Source of the DNA: Chthoniobacterales bacterium
GTDB taxonomy: Bacteria > Verrucomicrobiota > Verrucomicrobiia > Chthoniobacterales > UBA10450
Assembly (NCBI GenBank): GCA_013821455.1
Contig: JACDGS010000025.1
Span: forward strand, 1 to 56,412
Direction: 5' to 3'
Length of the DNA stretch: 56,412 nucleotides
Below the pieces are notes generated by a model, which worked only from the letters and a program-made list of their open reading frames with translations, made no database searches and was not told the origin of the DNA. A program made the translations under genes and the position numbers. Shown in pieces: positions 16,616 to 24,913 of this stretch (its first letter is position 1; every line of letters starts with the position of its first letter).

Positions 16616-17158
16616 GTGCCGCTGCTTCTCATCGCCCTGCTCCTTCTGGTGGTCGTCGCTTTCGGCGGCGTGGTCCTCCTCTCCATCGCTTTGCGTTACC
16701 GCGCGGGCACGGCGCGGCGGCAGGGGCGGCGCTGGGTCGCGACGCTCAACTTGTGGATGACCGGTTTCTCCGCGCTGCTTTTTCTGCTCTTTGCCTCGGG
16801 GGCATCTTTCTGGGTTGAGCACTCGTTTCGATTCGCCCTCGCCGGGGCGGCTATCGGATCTCTCCTCGGCCTTTGCGGGTTGGCATTGACTCGTTGGGAA
16901 ATGGAACAAGGCGGCCTCTTCTACACTCCGAGCCGGTCACTCGCGCTTCTTCTCACGATGGCGATCGTGGCGCGTTTTATCTACGGGTTCTGGCGTCACT
17001 TTCACCCGGCCGACGTTTCCTCATCCAACCCACTCCTGGCCGCCTCCGCCGCGCAACTTTCGCTCGCCGTCGCGGCCGGGTTGATCAGCTACTATCTCGT
17101 TTACGCCATCGGAGTGCGTTTGCGGCTCAAGCGTCACGAACGAACCCGTCTCGCCTGA
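16616..17158 (+). CDS. Multi-pass membrane protein of unknown function
   Basis: This 180-residue protein has about five membrane helices (residues 2-27, 45-65, 70-90, 103-122, 142-166) and a basic C-terminus. The segment LFYTPSRSLALLLTMAIVARF followed by YGFWR resembles DUF1453-type membrane proteins. It starts with GTG at 16616. It lies in the 2.2-kb stretch that separates the two halves of the VOC gene and is followed 115 bases later by another membrane protein on the same strand. Confidence 0.65.
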   Translation: MPLLLIALLLLVVVAFGGVVLLSIALRYRAGTARRQGRRWVATLNLWMTGFSALLFLLFASGASFWVEHSFRFALAGAAIGSLLGLCGLALTRWEMEQGGLFYTPSRSLALLLTMAIVARFIYGFWRHFHPADVSSSNPLLAASAAQLSLAVAAGLISYYLVYAIGVRLRLKRHERTRLA

Positions 17159-17273
17159 ATCGGATATCGCGCGGGGGGAAGCGCCCAGGATGGTGAACGT
17201 CTTTAGTTGCGGCGGCCAGCTCGACGTCGGTGCTTTCTCCGATCGGCACGAGGCCTGCTCAAATTATTGGCTT

Positions 17274-18020
17274 ATGGCCTATGACCCCGCCTTCGACTCC
17301 GCTCAGAACCAGGCGCTGCTCGTCGTTTGCGCGCGCAAGACGATTCGGAATGCGGCGATCGCGGGCATCGTCTGGGGCGGCCTCAACTTGTTCATCGGCT
17401 ACTTCGCGGTCCTGGCGAATCCGTTGAACGCAGGCATTCTCGCGCTCGCCTTCCTCATGCTCGGCACAGGCCTGGCGGCTCTGCGCAAGCCATCGCTCGG
17501 CGCACTCTTGAGCGAAGCGATCGTTAGTCTTCTCCTGCTGTGCTGGAACGTCGGGATCGCAATCATTAACTTCCGGGCTGGTTACGCGGATCATATCGAG
17601 CCGCACGGGTTGATTATTCCCGCGATCGCTGCCGTCGTCTTTTTTGTCCAATACAAAAGGCTCGGCTACCTCAAGGAAGCCGTCGCCTCGATGGACCACG
17701 CCACGATCAAGGAGGCTTCCACCATTTGTAAGCAAATCTTCAAGACCAGACTCAAACAATCGCCCGACATCGTGCAGGCGTCGTCGAAACGGTGCCGGCT
17801 CAAATTGATGGGAGACTCGGTCCTGTGCGTGCAACGAAACCTCGCGCGTGCCTTTAGTCTTAACCGCACCGACTTCCAGCAATGCATTCTCCACCCCGAG
17901 AAAGCCCGACTCCGCGTGGTCGTCCGGCATCCGCTCGGCAAGCTCACCTACGCTTTCGATCGGAAGAACTCGGCCAAGATCAAGGAGTGGCTCTGGATTG
18001 CGACGGCGCAGGCAGGTTAG
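17274..18020 (+). CDS. Membrane protein with C-terminal cytoplasmic domain, unknown function
   Basis: This 248-residue protein starts at the ATG at 17274 (MAYDPAFDSAQNQALLVVCA); earlier codons in frame are possible. Four membrane helices lie between about residues 27 and 125, then a soluble domain of about 120 residues with TICKQIFKTRLKQSPDIVQ and a beta-rich end (RLRVVVRHPLGKLTYAFDRK). It is not recognised. It carries no 9-mer and lies within the segment that may have inserted into the VOC gene. Confidence 0.65.
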   Translation: MAYDPAFDSAQNQALLVVCARKTIRNAAIAGIVWGGLNLFIGYFAVLANPLNAGILALAFLMLGTGLAALRKPSLGALLSEAIVSLLLLCWNVGIAIINFRAGYADHIEPHGLIIPAIAAVVFFVQYKRLGYLKEAVASMDHATIKEASTICKQIFKTRLKQSPDIVQASSKRCRLKLMGDSVLCVQRNLARAFSLNRTDFQQCILHPEKARLRVVVRHPLGKLTYAFDRKNSAKIKEWLWIATAQAG

Positions 18021-18137
18021 CTGATAGGTCGCGCGCGGCGGCTGCGCAGCAAGCAAACCGCTGGGGCTGCGCAAATTTTGATCCACTCGGCCGTTCGTTG
18101 AATTGCCAGCGCGATCCGCTGCCGTTACAACTTTCCG

Positions 18138-18386
18138 GTGCGCTACACCGTTGTTCTGACCGACGAAGTGAAAGCCAGATTGCGGGCATTCCCGCTGCCC
18201 TTGCGCCGCGAAATCGGCCACAAACTTTTCCTGCTGGAGGAGGAGTTGAGTGGAAACGTGAAGAAACTGCAGGGTTCTCGCAACCAATACCGCCTGCGCG
18301 CCGGCGACTACCGCATCCTTTTCGAGCTCGAAGGGCGAACTGTGACCGTGTATGCTGTCGGCAACCGCAAAGACATTTATCGATGA
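18138..18386 (+). CDS. RelE/ParE-family toxin
   Basis: This 82-residue toxin of the RelE/ParE superfamily has a start strand and helix MRYTVVLTDEVKARLRAFPL, KLQGSRNQYRLRAGDYRILF with the usual R-x-R-x-GDYRI motif, and the closing strand VTVYAVGNRKDIYR. RelE members cleave mRNA on the ribosome; ParE members poison gyrase. The two cannot be told apart here, but the R-GDYR and terminal R/Y pattern fits RelE. The start is GTG at 18138. The stop overlaps the antitoxin start as ATGA, an unusual toxin-first order seen in HigBA-like and some RelE pairs. Confidence 0.85.
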   Translation: MRYTVVLTDEVKARLRAFPLPLRREIGHKLFLLEEELSGNVKKLQGSRNQYRLRAGDYRILFELEGRTVTVYAVGNRKDIYR

Positions 18387-18604
18387 GCACGACATCTTTG
18401 AAGCTGAAATCCGCGACTGCAAATCACATCGCCACCGCCGAAGTCGATAAACAAATCCGTCGGGGCAAAGCCGTGTTGCGCGAGCTGAAAACCACTTTGG
18501 AGGACCTGGAGGATCGACGCGAACTCGTCGCCGCTAAAAGGCGTAACCGCGGTAAAGCTGGCACTCCCTTACGCGATGCCGCAAAAGAACTAGGCCTCTT
18601 GTAA
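18383..18604 (+). CDS. Antitoxin partner of the RelE-like toxin
   Basis: This 73-residue, highly charged protein is encoded directly behind and translationally coupled to the toxin. It starts MSTTSLKLKSATANHIATAE and contains a long helix with coiled-coil character (RELKTTLEDLEDRRELVAAK), ending KELGLL. No HTH or ribbon-helix-helix fold is obvious; its antitoxin role rests on size, charge and gene pairing. It is read in the same frame as a longer open frame beginning in the preceding gene, but the overlap ATG at 18383 is the natural start. Confidence 0.7.
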   Translation: MSTTSLKLKSATANHIATAEVDKQIRRGKAVLRELKTTLEDLEDRRELVAAKRRNRGKAGTPLRDAAKELGLL

Positions 18605-18731
18605 TCTGCGCTCGCGCATTCGGTCCGTTGCGCTTCGTAGCCACTGAGGACCGTAGGCATTCACGCGAACCGTTCCCGCCGGCAGGGAGCCACTTCCGCA
18701 ATCCGCATTCTGAGTTCCGCAATGGCAACGC

Positions 18732-18782
18732 CTCCTCCTCCGCCTGCCCATCAAACCAAAGAAACGGCGTGATCTTTTGCAT
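18732..18782 (-). pseudogene. PhnB-like VOC protein, detached N-terminal block
   Basis: The minus strand from 18782 reads MQKITPFLWFDGQAEEE, the exact type of opening block that the VOC fragment at 16004-16480 lacks. After it the frame turns into unrelated residues. Order and strand match one original gene, now separated by about 2.25 kb that carries two membrane proteins and the toxin-antitoxin pair. Confidence 0.6.
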
Positions 18783-18812
18783 CGTGGGGCAATCATGACC
18801 GGCGGGCGCGAC

Positions 18813-19709
18813 TCAGGCAACCCCCGGCCGCGACGCGCCTTGACAGTCATCCAAGCGCAAAAGCAAAGCTTCTTGTTCTAGGACTGCGTTGTGGCGATCG
18901 ATCAAATCGATCACGGCACAAACTTCTGGAATGGGAACACTCCGAAGCTTTGCCAGCAATCGCCTCGTCGCCGGGAACCGAAGCAATTCTTTATTCCCAA
19001 AGCGGGCAAAGTAGTCTGCCAAATTCACCGGAAGATGTAGCGATGTGCGGTCTCCTAAACGACCTTGCAACCGTGCGTATTCGCTTAAACCAACGGGGTC
19101 ATAATCGGGGAAATGATGGACGTGAAGCGAGGATGCCGTTTGGCTGGCTAACCAGTCCAAGAGGCGATGCGATACCCGCCCGCCCGCGAAGATCGCCAGC
19201 GGGATTTCTGACTGGATGGTAAATCGTTCGAAGCCGAGCAAGACGGCCGGATTTTCAACGAGAGCACACGATGTGCGGAGCTCGTATCGACTATCCGGGG
19301 TGAGAGCGAACGAGAAGATCGCGTGCTTGCGAGTAGCTTCGGAGACGACAACTGGTTTTCCTTTGTGCCACAGCGCCATGTCTGACCATCCGCGGACTGT
19401 CACAATGTCAGGCGTATCGCTCCGCAACGTTTTGGTGTTTCGAAAGCGACCGACTGAAGCGACCCGGCGGCTGATCTCGGCTTCCATTTCCAACTCAGTG
19501 AAAGGGAATCGATCAAGGATGAAGGAACTGAGCGTCTCCGCGTTTCGCACGCACAGCTTTTCACCCGCGCCGCTGCGTTCCCAGGCAAGCACGCCAGAAT
19601 CCAGGAGAGGCGCGACGAACGACACGAGTTCCTGGCTGGAGGTTGACTTCGCAAGCGCGCCTGCCTCCAGGAGTTCTCTCAGCCGCGATTCAATCCGTGC
19701 CGGGTTCAT
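18813..19709 (-). CDS. jetD: Wadjet nuclease subunit JetD
   Basis: This 298-residue protein is of the DUF3322/DUF2220 type. JetD is the topoisomerase VI-like nuclease of Wadjet, which cuts circular DNA once the SMC motor has fully extruded it. The Toprim-type acidic residues are visible: VENPAVLLGFE at 151-161, and the DxD-type site FPDYDPVGLSEY at 200-211. The N-terminal part (1-110) holds the helical arm region. The start overlaps the jetC stop by 4 bases. It is shorter than the JetD of type I systems (nearer 400), so the subtype is probably another. It closes the operon; no terminator was seen after it. Confidence 0.9.
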   Translation of the reverse strand: MNPARIESRLRELLEAGALAKSTSSQELVSFVAPLLDSGVLAWERSGAGEKLCVRNAETLSSFILDRFPFTELEMEAEISRRVASVGRFRNTKTLRSDTPDIVTVRGWSDMALWHKGKPVVVSEATRKHAIFSFALTPDSRYELRTSCALVENPAVLLGFERFTIQSEIPLAIFAGGRVSHRLLDWLASQTASSLHVHHFPDYDPVGLSEYARLQGRLGDRTSLHLPVNLADYFARFGNKELLRFPATRRLLAKLRSVPIPEVCAVIDLIDRHNAVLEQEALLLRLDDCQGASRPGVA

Positions 19710-22405
19710 GCGACCGAAGATTCGAGCCTTACTCCAATTCGATGCCGCTGGCGGAGAACGATTCGACCTTGCCGCGGTTGAAGAAAATAAAGCGCTTCAA
19801 CTTCGCTAACAGCTTCCGGCGCCGCCGTGATGGCAATAAAGCCAAGCTTGCGTGCAGTGGTGAGCACGGCCGCTCTGTTCGCCGGATCGAGCAACTGAAT
19901 TTCGTCCAGAAAGAAAGGGACAACGCACTGGTCTTCACGCAAGTAGCGCCGAAGCACGAGGAGGTTGAAAAGCACTTTGATCGTGATCGTCGTGCCATGC
20001 GACTCTATCTGCCGAAAATCTTGATAATGGTGGGTGATCCCGTCCTCACCGATCACTGTGAATTGAAGTGAAAAGAGCTGCGAGTAGGAGATGAGCGGGC
20101 TGTTCTCGAATTTCTGGCGGAAGTTACGCAATGTCTGATCGAGCTGCGTGTCGTCATCGAAGATTCCCGGTTGCTGCAAATCCACGAGCCGTCTGATCCA
20201 GCTAACAAGATCGGCTGATTCTAGGACGTCGAGCTTCAGTGCCTGAAGATTTGAAACCTGCACACGTGCAAACTGACGATTGAGATCGCTGGTGGCGCTC
20301 CGCACGGCGTCGAGTTCTTTGAGGACGCCAGCAAACATTCCTCGCAGCCCTTGGATGAGCGCGTTCCAATCGCGTTCGAGCGCCTCTGTCTTGATTGGGA
20401 GCGCCTCCAATTCCGCCGCGAGGTTGCGCACTGTTTCGGTATCATCCGAACCGTTGAAGTTTTCGCCGACAAGCTGGGCGATCAATTTCAGCGAATCGGT
20501 TACCTTTTCCTCCGACCGTTGCTCTTCGGCTTGCTGGCGGAGAAAAAGCGCAATGGCCGTATCGAAGTCATCGGGGATGTCCGTTACTTCGATCGCTTTG
20601 GCAGAGAACTCGGGAAAAACACATTGGCCGAATCGACCCATGACTTGATTGAAGCCATTTTCTTCGCCAGTAACCACGGCTTCCGCCTCCCGTTGAGTTT
20701 TCTCACAAGCCCTCTGCTTCTTCTCCGATGTCGCGATAGTGTTCGTCAGTTTCGCGATTGTTTCGTCGACGGTTCTGAATTCACGACGGAGGCTGGATTC
20801 ATCCGCGCGGAGTTTCAGAAACGCTTCATAACCGAAAATCTGGCGCTGAACTTCTCCCAATTGTTTCTGACATTCTTTCAGATCGCCAGCCAGTCGCTCC
20901 CGCTCAGTGATTGTCTTCAAAATCGTCTGCCAGCGGCGCAAGGTCTCGGCACCCTCCTCCAGCTTTTCACGAAGCGCTTCAACGTTTTCTAGTTCGATTA
21001 CGGAACGTCGTGCGGGCTGCAAAACGACATGAGTAATCTCGTCGCCGTAGATACCGTCTTTCACTCGCTTGGCCAGATCACGGACGAGTGCAAGAACCCG
21101 CTCCTCACTACGAGCAGTGATGCCATCGTCCCCGATCGGCGTTTCTAGCAATTCAAAATTCAGGATGCGAAAAGCGCGGGCCAATTCGTCATCCGAGAAG
21201 TGCCGGCGCAATGCGGTAACCGCAAGTCGATCGAAATTCGCGATAGTTTGTTGCTTGTGTCGGACCAAGTCACCATAGAGAGCGATCTTCTGCAGTGCTT
21301 TCTCTCGGCTCTCGGTTTCAGCGTCCCCGAATAGCTTCTTTAGCCGCAGTTCTTCGTTTTGAAGGTTCTGCCTCGCCGCTCCGGTGAACTCAGGGTCGAA
21401 ATCGGCGAAGGCTTTCGCCTGCTTCTCGATTTCCTTAAGCTTGTTTTCGAGAGCGCCTTTTTCAGTTAAGCGTGCGTATAGCTCCGCTTTTCGTTCTGTT
21501 AGTTCCGCAGTGACCTCTTTGATCATTTTGCCCTGAGCGGCGATCATCTCGTCTAACTCGGCGAGGCGTTTCGTGTGGGCCTGCTCGAATTTCGTGTGTT
21601 TGATTCGCAGATCGCTCCAACGGGTAATTAATTCGCCCCGGATTCGCGCCAATTTTTCGAAGCGCTCGACCAACACACGAATCTGTTCCTCGTTTTTCTT
21701 GAACCGGGCCACGCCATCGCGCAAACGGCGGATGCGATCATAGTCGTCACCAAACAGTCTGCGGACGTCCAGCGCTGGGATGTCGGTTCTTACGTCCGCC
21801 AGCGAGAGCAGACGTTCGCGCATCTGTTCCTGATTGATCGTGCTGAGGCTGAGCAAATCTTTCAGCGATTCGCGAAACCGGCGGTAGCGATCGGGCTGAC
21901 GGAGTGCCACGATCCCCATCCCTTTACCGTCGGCTCCCGTGGAGGGCAGCAGGAGTTCGCGATGTTCCTGAGCGGACTTGATTAAGCGAAAGGTCTTGAG
22001 CGCGAGACGGGCATTCACTTCACGCGGCTCGCGCACTTCCTGTTTCTCGGTAAAGAAGTCGTCTGTCTCATACGGCCCGAAGTAGACAAATCGTTCCGGC
22101 TGTCCACCAGCGGCTTTGCTCTGACCGCGCCAGCCGAAAACAAAATTTCCAGTCGCGCCAAGACATTGGAAGAGCACATAGCTAAATTGGGCTGGAAAAT
22201 AGTAAGCCAGCGATTCGTCGGTGGCGTAGGAACCGAAGTCCATTTTCCGGAGATCGTCGAGATAGAGAAATTGCAGCGTGTTGATGAGCGTCGTTTTGCC
22301 GGTGTTGTTCGGCCCGACGATTTGGAGCGAGCTACTCAACTCAACCTCGGCGTAATCGTAGCGCCCGGCACGGATGAGTACGATTTTTTGCGGACCGGTA
22401 GCCAT
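19706..22405 (-). CDS. jetC: Wadjet SMC-like ATPase JetC
   Basis: This 899-residue MukB/MksB-like SMC protein is the loop-extruding motor of the Wadjet complex. Walker A GPNNTGKTT lies at 31-39; a long coiled coil runs about 215-400 and 490-600 with a hinge-like middle; the signature helix SHGTTITIKVLFNLLV is near 800; Walker B CVVPFFLDEIQLLDP is at 827-841, followed by the D-loop. All ATPase elements look intact. It is translationally coupled to jetD, and separated by 6 bases from jetB. The protein is compact for a MukB-type SMC. No copy of the 9-mer lies in the gene. Confidence 0.93.
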   Translation of the reverse strand: MATGPQKIVLIRAGRYDYAEVELSSSLQIVGPNNTGKTTLINTLQFLYLDDLRKMDFGSYATDESLAYYFPAQFSYVLFQCLGATGNFVFGWRGQSKAAGGQPERFVYFGPYETDDFFTEKQEVREPREVNARLALKTFRLIKSAQEHRELLLPSTGADGKGMGIVALRQPDRYRRFRESLKDLLSLSTINQEQMRERLLSLADVRTDIPALDVRRLFGDDYDRIRRLRDGVARFKKNEEQIRVLVERFEKLARIRGELITRWSDLRIKHTKFEQAHTKRLAELDEMIAAQGKMIKEVTAELTERKAELYARLTEKGALENKLKEIEKQAKAFADFDPEFTGAARQNLQNEELRLKKLFGDAETESREKALQKIALYGDLVRHKQQTIANFDRLAVTALRRHFSDDELARAFRILNFELLETPIGDDGITARSEERVLALVRDLAKRVKDGIYGDEITHVVLQPARRSVIELENVEALREKLEEGAETLRRWQTILKTITERERLAGDLKECQKQLGEVQRQIFGYEAFLKLRADESSLRREFRTVDETIAKLTNTIATSEKKQRACEKTQREAEAVVTGEENGFNQVMGRFGQCVFPEFSAKAIEVTDIPDDFDTAIALFLRQQAEEQRSEEKVTDSLKLIAQLVGENFNGSDDTETVRNLAAELEALPIKTEALERDWNALIQGLRGMFAGVLKELDAVRSATSDLNRQFARVQVSNLQALKLDVLESADLVSWIRRLVDLQQPGIFDDDTQLDQTLRNFRQKFENSPLISYSQLFSLQFTVIGEDGITHHYQDFRQIESHGTTITIKVLFNLLVLRRYLREDQCVVPFFLDEIQLLDPANRAAVLTTARKLGFIAITAAPEAVSEVEALYFLQPRQGRIVLRQRHRIGVRLESSVA

Positions 22406-22411
22406 TAGGTG

Positions 22412-22966
22412 TCAGTCGCTAGAATCCGGCCGCTCAGCGTCGGTTGTGCTTGCCACCTGCGTAGAAAGTTCCAGACACTTGTCGAACACGCGGTGAAAAG
22501 GACGAAGAAAGCGGAACTCATCGATCCCGAGCCACTTTAGCCAGCCCAGGCGCTCGAGGTTTTTGAGGATAAGCTCTAGGTCCGCGACGTCATGCACATC
22601 CACTTGGCGGAGCAAGGCCGCGTATCTATCTAGGGAGAAATGGGGTAACGCGGAGACGAGAAAGTTTCGGCCGAGAATGAAATCCTCAATGAGTTCTCCC
22701 TGGTTCGCCGCATGATCGATGAGGATATAGGAGAACACCGCTATTCGCGGAAGAGTATCGGGTACTTTTTCTGGATCGGTTGGCGCGAAGTAGAAGAACT
22801 CTCGCTCATGACGAATCAGTTCGAAGCCGAGCGGTGCAAAATACTCAGCATAATCTTCGAAGCTTGTGCTGCTCAGGGCCGAGAAAAATGGCTCATCGTC
22901 CGACGATAAGTGGGTCCCCCTGCTGAGTCGTTCAAAGATTTGACGGACGTGCGGCAGTGCAGTCAT
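22412..22966 (-). CDS. jetB: Wadjet KITE subunit JetB (MukE/MksE-like)
   Basis: This 184-residue winged-helix protein is of the DUF4194/MksE type. It binds the kleisin JetA and DNA in the Wadjet complex. Visible are the opening HVRQIFERLSRGTHLSSDDE, the segment EDYAEYFAPLGFELIRHERE, FYFAPTD, and the later VHDVADLELILKNLERLGWL winged helix. It starts inside the jetA stop (ATGA). Identity comes from its place between kleisin and SMC genes together with this pattern. Confidence 0.87.
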   Translation of the reverse strand: MTALPHVRQIFERLSRGTHLSSDDEPFFSALSSTSFEDYAEYFAPLGFELIRHEREFFYFAPTDPEKVPDTLPRIAVFSYILIDHAANQGELIEDFILGRNFLVSALPHFSLDRYAALLRQVDVHDVADLELILKNLERLGWLKWLGIDEFRFLRPFHRVFDKCLELSTQVASTTDAERPDSSD

Positions 22967-24186
22967 GCGAGTTCAATCTGGAGAGGATGCCCGCGGAGCG
23001 TTCCGTCGGCGGTTCGATAATCTCGCTCGGTTTGTTCGGAGAACCGGGCTTGGATTGTCTCATGAAATATTAAGCGGCTAAATCCGCTGAGAATCTCGCT
23101 AGTTGACTTGTCTGGGTATCGCTCTGCCAGCCATTCGAGCAGATCATCCAGCGGAAGGGACGCAATGGCTTCGCCGGGAAGTGCGCTAAGCCAAAGCTGT
23201 CTTACTACTCCCGATGGTACTTCGGGCGTTTCGTCGAAGGCGATAACCGGTGCGAGTTCGGGGGGATGTTCGATAACCCTGCGCAGAGCAAGGCTGATGG
23301 CTGCATCTCCGGGCACGTGTTGTACGCGCAAAGCGCAGATGCCAACGAGCATCTGCGCTCCCCATTTTCCGATGCCTTCCCGCTGCAACGTCTCAAGAGC
23401 GATTGCAGCCCCGGTGGCAATAAAGCTGGAGCGCCGAAGTGATTCGTAAAGAGGTTGAAACTCCTTTCGGCATTCCTGGAAGACCCGCAGCGCGTGTTGT
23501 CGAACTAACCGCAGGTAGCGCAGATTACGTTCGAGCGCCGGATGGTCGTTGAAGAGCGACTGCTCCCGCGCGAGGCGAAGCAGGCGTTCCGTTTCCTCGA
23601 ATGCTGCTGCCATCGCGCCATCCGGACGGACAATATCGACCATTGGCTCGACGAAACGTTCCATCCAATAAACGATCCTATGGTAGCGATCTCGGACCGA
23701 AACGTGTTCGCGGTTCGCCTTGAATGCTGCGACTTCATTCTGCACAGCCCGTTGTGTTTCTTCCAAGTCAGCGTGAATCTTCCGGAGCGTGTTGTTGATC
23801 TCATGAAACGCGAGGCCGACAAACGTCACGTTATCCGTTTCAACGGCGCGCAGGAGCTGTCCGCCCAAGCTTTCCAAAGAGGCGATATAGCCGCGTACGA
23901 TTTCCGGAGTCGCGGGATTTGCCTCATCGAACAAATATGTGAGAAGGCGGGCGACCGGCTCAGCTAAGAGGTAATAACCGCTGCCCGGCTCGGTCGGGAC
24001 GAGAATCTGCAGTTCGCAGAGCCGCCGCCACGTTGTTTCTGGCAGCTCCTCCTGAGATAGCGTGTGCTCCCGAATTAGCCCTGCAATTTCAGGTTCCGAT
24101 AACTCGCCTACGCGCTCGGCCAACTGCCGAAGTACGGGCACATGGCCAGAGCAGAAGTTGAAGAAGGTTTGGGCATTAATCTTCAT
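22963..24186 (-). CDS. jetA: Wadjet kleisin subunit JetA (MukF/MksF-like)
   Basis: This 407-residue kleisin-type protein is the first gene of the operon. It opens with MKINAQTFFNFCSGHVPVLR and a winged-helix N-terminal domain, followed by a helical middle (about 120-260, with NNTLRKIHADLEETQRAVQ) and a C-terminal winged-helix part near 350-407. In Wadjet it bridges the JetC heads and holds JetB. The operon reads jetA-jetB-jetC-jetD with overlaps or a 6-base gap. The start at 24186 lies about 140 bases from a hairpin terminator of the neighbouring pseudogene, leaving room for its promoter. The whole operon lacks the 9-mer common elsewhere. Confidence 0.88.
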   Translation of the reverse strand: MKINAQTFFNFCSGHVPVLRQLAERVGELSEPEIAGLIREHTLSQEELPETTWRRLCELQILVPTEPGSGYYLLAEPVARLLTYLFDEANPATPEIVRGYIASLESLGGQLLRAVETDNVTFVGLAFHEINNTLRKIHADLEETQRAVQNEVAAFKANREHVSVRDRYHRIVYWMERFVEPMVDIVRPDGAMAAAFEETERLLRLAREQSLFNDHPALERNLRYLRLVRQHALRVFQECRKEFQPLYESLRRSSFIATGAAIALETLQREGIGKWGAQMLVGICALRVQHVPGDAAISLALRRVIEHPPELAPVIAFDETPEVPSGVVRQLWLSALPGEAIASLPLDDLLEWLAERYPDKSTSEILSGFSRLIFHETIQARFSEQTERDYRTADGTLRGHPLQIELA

Positions 24187-24327
24187 ACGCTCTCAACCGC
24201 TTCACCACCGAACTTGTTTCATACGGTCAGAGGTTTTCGGAAGCAATTGCGGATTGCTCGGCTGGCTAAGCTTCTCGCGCGTGGAGTCAATCCACCTTTG
24301 CGGGCGATCAGCTTCGCGAAACGAAAA

Positions 24328-24353
24328 CGGCCGGACGTTTGCACGTCCGGCCG
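24328..24353 (-). terminator. Intrinsic terminator behind the truncated pseudogene
   Basis: CGGCCGGACGT at 24328-24338 pairs perfectly with 24343-24353 around a 4-base loop. Read on the minus strand the stem is followed by TTTTCGTTT. It lies about 70 bases after the stop of the minus-strand pseudogene and just before the jetA promoter region, so it insulates the Wadjet operon from read-through. Confidence 0.8.
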
Positions 24354-24423
24354 CCTTGATTTGTTAGGCTTGCGAGCGTTTCTCGTTAGGCCACCGGATC
24401 CCTCGGCTTCGCTCGGGAATGGA

Positions 24424-24856
24424 TTATACGCCGACGGCGATGCTGACGGCGTTGCTCCATTGGCCGACGCGATTGTCGGCCACGCGGTAGATGGCCTGGT
24501 AGGTCCACTTCGCCGGAGCGCTCGGGAACGGTTGCGTGTCTGTGTAGCCGGGGGTGGTGTCGATCGCGAGCATGACGAAGCCTTTGCTGTCGGCGCGGTC
24601 GACCTGGAGTTCGCATTGGTCGAGGAAGGCCGAGTAGCCTTGCCAGCCCCAGTTCACATAGACCTGGTCGCCGCTGATCGAGAGGTCGAGCACGGGGCCG
24701 AAGGTGGAGAAATCGGGACCGATCTGTTGGGAGCCTTCGATGCCGAGGGCCTAGCCGATGGAGGTGTTATAATCGTTGCTCGCTTTAATCTGCTTCACGA
24801 GCGCGCGGAAGCCACTGCCGGGAATGGCCGTTAGGCTGGCAGTAGGTGTCGAGCCA
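24424..24856 (-). pseudogene. Truncated gene with internal stop, C-terminal binding-type domain
   Basis: One frame reads from AGSTPTASLTAIPGSGF through ALVKQIKASNDYNTSIG, then a TAG (near 24753), then ALGIEGSQQIGPDFSTFG and on to the end NRVGQWSNAVSIAVGV. The last 90 residues (VYVNWGWQGYSAFLDQCELQ, YQAIYRVADNRVGQWSNAV) look like a fibronectin-type or similar beta-sandwich domain. The 5' end is cut at the inverted 9-mer hairpin at 24829-24864, where another in-frame TAG lies. The internal stop and missing start mark it as dead. A strong terminator still follows. Confidence 0.7.
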
Positions 24857-24864
24857 GCCTAACG
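24829..24864. repeat. Inverted pair of the 9-mer, 12-bp stem
   Basis: CGTTAGGCTGGC at 24829-24840 and GCCAGCCTAACG at 24853-24864 are perfect reverse complements around a 12-base loop. The word and three more bases form the stem. It lies between the methyltransferase gene (stop at 24914) and the truncated pseudogene, and would form a terminator-like hairpin in RNA of either strand, though no T run follows. Confidence 0.85.
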
Positions 24865-24913
24865 AGTATAAGTCTCCACTTCGCTTCCTGGAGAGGTCTT
24901 ATCTTTGGCCTCT

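Noticed and set aside
18813-24186. Housekeeping MukBEF/MksBEF condensin
   Set aside because: The fourth gene with JetD-type nuclease residues and the lack of the 9-mer point to a defence operon.
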